From Propionibacteriaceae bacterium (GTDB taxonomy: Bacteria; Actinomycetota; Actinomycetes; Propionibacteriales; Propionibacteriaceae), in NCBI GenBank assembly GCA_009787035.1, contig WRGV01000016.1, positions 5,167 through 11,871 of the forward strand: a DNA stretch of 6,705 nt, written 5' to 3'. This document shows, piece after piece, positions 5,717-6,705 of the stretch (its first letter is position 1; every line of letters begins with the position of its first letter). Under the pieces are notes generated by a model, which ran no database searches, was not told the DNA's origin, and saw only the letters and a program-made list of their open reading frames with translations. A program made the translations under genes and the position numbers.

Positions 5717-5735
5717 TGTTCCATTGCGTGGAACA
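5717..5735. promoter_or_regulatory. Perfect inverted repeat, candidate operator
   Basis: TGTTCCA-N5-TGGAACA: two perfect 7-bp arms with a 5-base spacer, centred at 5726, about 59 bases upstream of the predicted transcription start and 15 bases upstream of the -35 box. The size and symmetry suit a dimeric regulator, and the location suits an activator more than a repressor. No regulator gene is present in the window. Confidence 0.55.
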
Positions 5736-5829
5736 GCTCGTTCGGACCGGGCGCGAGGGGCGCTCCGAGGCTGTCCGACGATAGATGCAGTGATCCGACA
5801 GTGGAGGTGACCGTAGGTCGGTGAGCCCA

Positions 5830-5931
5830 TCACACGTGCGCATGGTGCCGCGCGGCATTCACCGCGCGCGCCGTCAGCGCCGTGTCGGCCAGCAATGTGC
5901 CGTTCCAATCCCACATGACATGCCTGATCAC
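5830..5931 (-). pseudogene. Truncated 5' copy of the HAD hydrolase gene
   Basis: In the frame of the HAD gene, the GTG at 5931 opens a reading frame identical or near-identical to the first 23 residues of the intact protein (I-R-H-V-M-W-D-W-N-G-T ...). It then leaves homology at 5862 and stops after 33 codons at a TGA. It lacks motifs II-IV and cannot be an enzyme. It lies 36 bases after the tpx stop, the place the HAD gene most likely occupied before the island entered. Confidence 0.85.
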
Positions 5932-5954
5932 CCGGTCAAGCCTGCCACATCGCG
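5862..5954. repeat. 93-bp direct repeat, copy B (joined to tpx)
   Basis: Same-orientation partner of 1214-1306 with 90 of 93 bases identical. It begins 13 bases after the tpx stop in reading direction and contains only the 5' end of the HAD gene. Downstream of it in reading direction comes unrelated island sequence with the bacteriocin promoter. Confidence 0.96.
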
Positions 5955-5967
5955 TGGGTGAGTTGGC

Positions 5968-6468
5968 TCACTCGCCAGCAGCGGCAGCTGCCTCGTCGTA
6001 GTCGGGCTCCTGCGTGATCTCGGGCGACAGACGCGTGTAGCGCACCGTGCCGTCCGCGTCGGCGATCACGACCGAGCGGGCCAGCAGGCCGCGCAGTGGG
6101 CCATCAGTCATCGTGACGCCGAAGTCCTTGCCGAAGTCGGCGCGGAAGGCCGAGGCGGGGATGACGTTCTCGATCCCGTTGGCGGCACAGAACCGTCCCT
6201 GCGCGAACGGCAGGTCGTTGGACACGCACAGCACCGTCGTGTTGGGCCACTGGCTGGCCAGCTGGTTGAACCGGCGCACCGACATCGCGCAGACGTCGGT
6301 GTCGATGCTCGGGAAGATGTTGATGACGAGCCGGCGCCCCGCCAACGATTCGCTCGTGACATCGCCGAGATCGCCCCCCGTCAGCGTGAACGCAGGCAGC
6401 TTGCTGCCCACGGCGGGAAGCTCGCCGATCGTGTGGACGGGAATACCGGTGAATGTCGTGGTAGCCAT
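5968..6468 (-). CDS. tpx: Thiol peroxidase (Tpx, atypical 2-Cys peroxiredoxin)
   Basis: A 166-residue cytoplasmic peroxiredoxin that reduces hydrogen peroxide and organic hydroperoxides using thioredoxin. The peroxidatic cysteine is C60 in F-P-S-I-D-T-D-V-C-A-M-S-V-R, and the resolving cysteine is C94 in D-L-P-F-A-Q-G-R-F-C, the same positions as in E. coli Tpx; T57 and R65 complete the active site. Length and the N-terminal F-T-G-I-P-V-H-T segment also fit the family. The ATG at 6468 is chosen because the protein then aligns end to end with Tpx; the frame stays open to a GTG at 6594, but that extension is not Tpx-like. There is no ribosome site, and a -10-like box ends 6 bases before the ATG, suggesting a leaderless mRNA. 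It was probably once directly followed by the HAD hydrolase gene. Confidence 0.96.
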   Translation of the reverse strand: MATTTFTGIPVHTIGELPAVGSKLPAFTLTGGDLGDVTSESLAGRRLVINIFPSIDTDVCAMSVRRFNQLASQWPNTTVLCVSNDLPFAQGRFCAANGIENVIPASAFRADFGKDFGVTMTDGPLRGLLARSVVIADADGTVRYTRLSPEITQEPDYDEAAAAAGE

Positions 6469-6474
6469 GTTTTC

Positions 6475-6480
6475 AGTGTA
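6475..6480 (-). promoter_or_regulatory. Predicted -10 box of tpx (leaderless arrangement)
   Basis: TACACT on the minus strand followed by GAAAAC and then the ATG of tpx, so transcription would start at or within a base of the start codon. No convincing -35 is seen. The remaining upstream stretch, 6481-6625, shows no gene I can support. Confidence 0.45.
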
Positions 6481-6625
6481 TGGCCCGGCTGCCGCTGGTG
6501 TTGCCCGTGCTGCGCATCCGCCCACGGCCAAGCGGCGCGAACGCCACGCCAGCCCGACAGCCTCACCGAAACGATCACCGCACGCCTCGAACACTCACGC
6601 GGCCTCGTCCTCGGCCTCAGAAACC

Positions 6626-6705
6626 TCACGACCGATCGATACCTGCCGGCCCCACGTGTGCGGTCAACGCGTCGCCGATGGCGGCGACCGCACCCCGATC
6701 CAGCC
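6626..6705 (-). CDS. Possible C-terminal end of an unknown gene
   Basis: An open frame enters at the window edge and stops at a TGA at 6628-6626 after 25 visible codons (L-D-R-G-A-V-A-A-I-G-D-A-L-T-A-H ...). Most third codon positions are G or C and the peptide looks like an amphipathic C-terminal helix, so it may be the end of a real actinobacterial protein. Too short to name. Confidence 0.35.
   Translation of the reverse strand, partial: LDRGAVAAIGDALTAHVGPAGIDRS

Larger units (their letters stand above)
1307..5861. mobile_element. Inserted bacteriocin island between the 93-bp direct repeats
   Basis: The block between the two direct repeats carries the complete bacteriocin cluster and separates tpx from the HAD gene that it apparently used to precede. 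The island has a base composition unlike the flanks, most clearly at 1430-4039. No integrase, transposase, terminal inverted repeat or tRNA gene is visible, so the route of entry is unknown; recombination of a circular molecule or of incoming DNA carrying its own copy of the HAD 5' end would both fit. The exact borders cannot be fixed because either repeat copy may belong to the element. The stretch 1307-1429 after the ATPase holds no supported gene and no convincing terminator, only a weak 5-bp stem at 1324-1340. Confidence 0.75.

Noticed and set aside
5298..5858. Longer form of the bacteriocin precursor starting far upstream
   Set aside because: The extension crosses the predicted promoter and hairpins, and only the ATG at 5564 has a ribosome site.
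5561..5914. 117-codon minus-strand frame ending in an ATGA overlap with the bacteriocin start
   Set aside because: Its start lies in the wrong frame of the HAD remnant and it runs through the promoter, operator and leader hairpins; no ribosome site or recognisable protein.
1..6705. CRISPR array, tRNA, rRNA, integrase or transposase
   Set aside because: None seen: no regularly spaced short repeats, no cloverleaf-like segment noticed, and no recombinase motif in any frame that looks coding.

Overview
The window comes from a high-GC Gram-positive bacterium, most likely an actinobacterium. The flanking genes use G/C at nearly every third codon position, GTG starts are frequent, and the flanking proteins look actinobacterial. 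Propionibacteriaceae or a relative is possible, but the sequence alone does not settle the genus. Every gene I can support lies on the minus strand, so the gene order runs from high to low coordinates.

Layout, in reading direction: a possible C-terminal end of an unknown gene (about 6705-6626); a thiol peroxidase, tpx (6468-5968); a 33-codon truncated copy of the 5' end of a HAD-hydrolase gene (5931-5830); a regulatory region (about 5735-5573); a circular-bacteriocin precursor (5564-5298); a SpoIIM/DUF95-type membrane protein (5277-4690); two unrecognised multi-pass membrane proteins (4613-4047 and 4039-3587); a large multi-pass protein, probably an ABC permease (3576-2053); an ABC ATPase (2056-1430); then the intact HAD hydrolase (1283-597), a 44-residue single-span membrane protein (586-452) and the start of a nucleoside hydrolase (452 to beyond position 1).

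The central part is a compact bacteriocin operon of the AS-48/uberolysin/circularin class. It contains a short, very hydrophobic precursor with an Ile-Gln-x-Gly-Gly-Trp core, a DUF95 protein, an ABC transporter and extra small membrane proteins that could give immunity. The precursor is expected to be cleaved, closed head to tail and exported. The promoter region holds a good TTGACA/TACGCT promoter, a perfect inverted repeat just upstream of it, and two stem-loops in the predicted 5' leader.

The operon sits in a visible insertion. A 93-bp direct repeat (1214-1306 and 5862-5954, 90/93 identical) covers the start region of the HAD gene and flanks the cluster. One copy is joined to tpx and ends in a truncated gene; the other is joined to the complete HAD gene. 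The likely ancestral order was tpx, HAD hydrolase, small membrane protein, nucleoside hydrolase, with the bacteriocin island arriving between the first two and re-creating the 5' end of the gene it split. The HAD operon now lies downstream of the bacteriocin genes on the same strand with no clear terminator between them.
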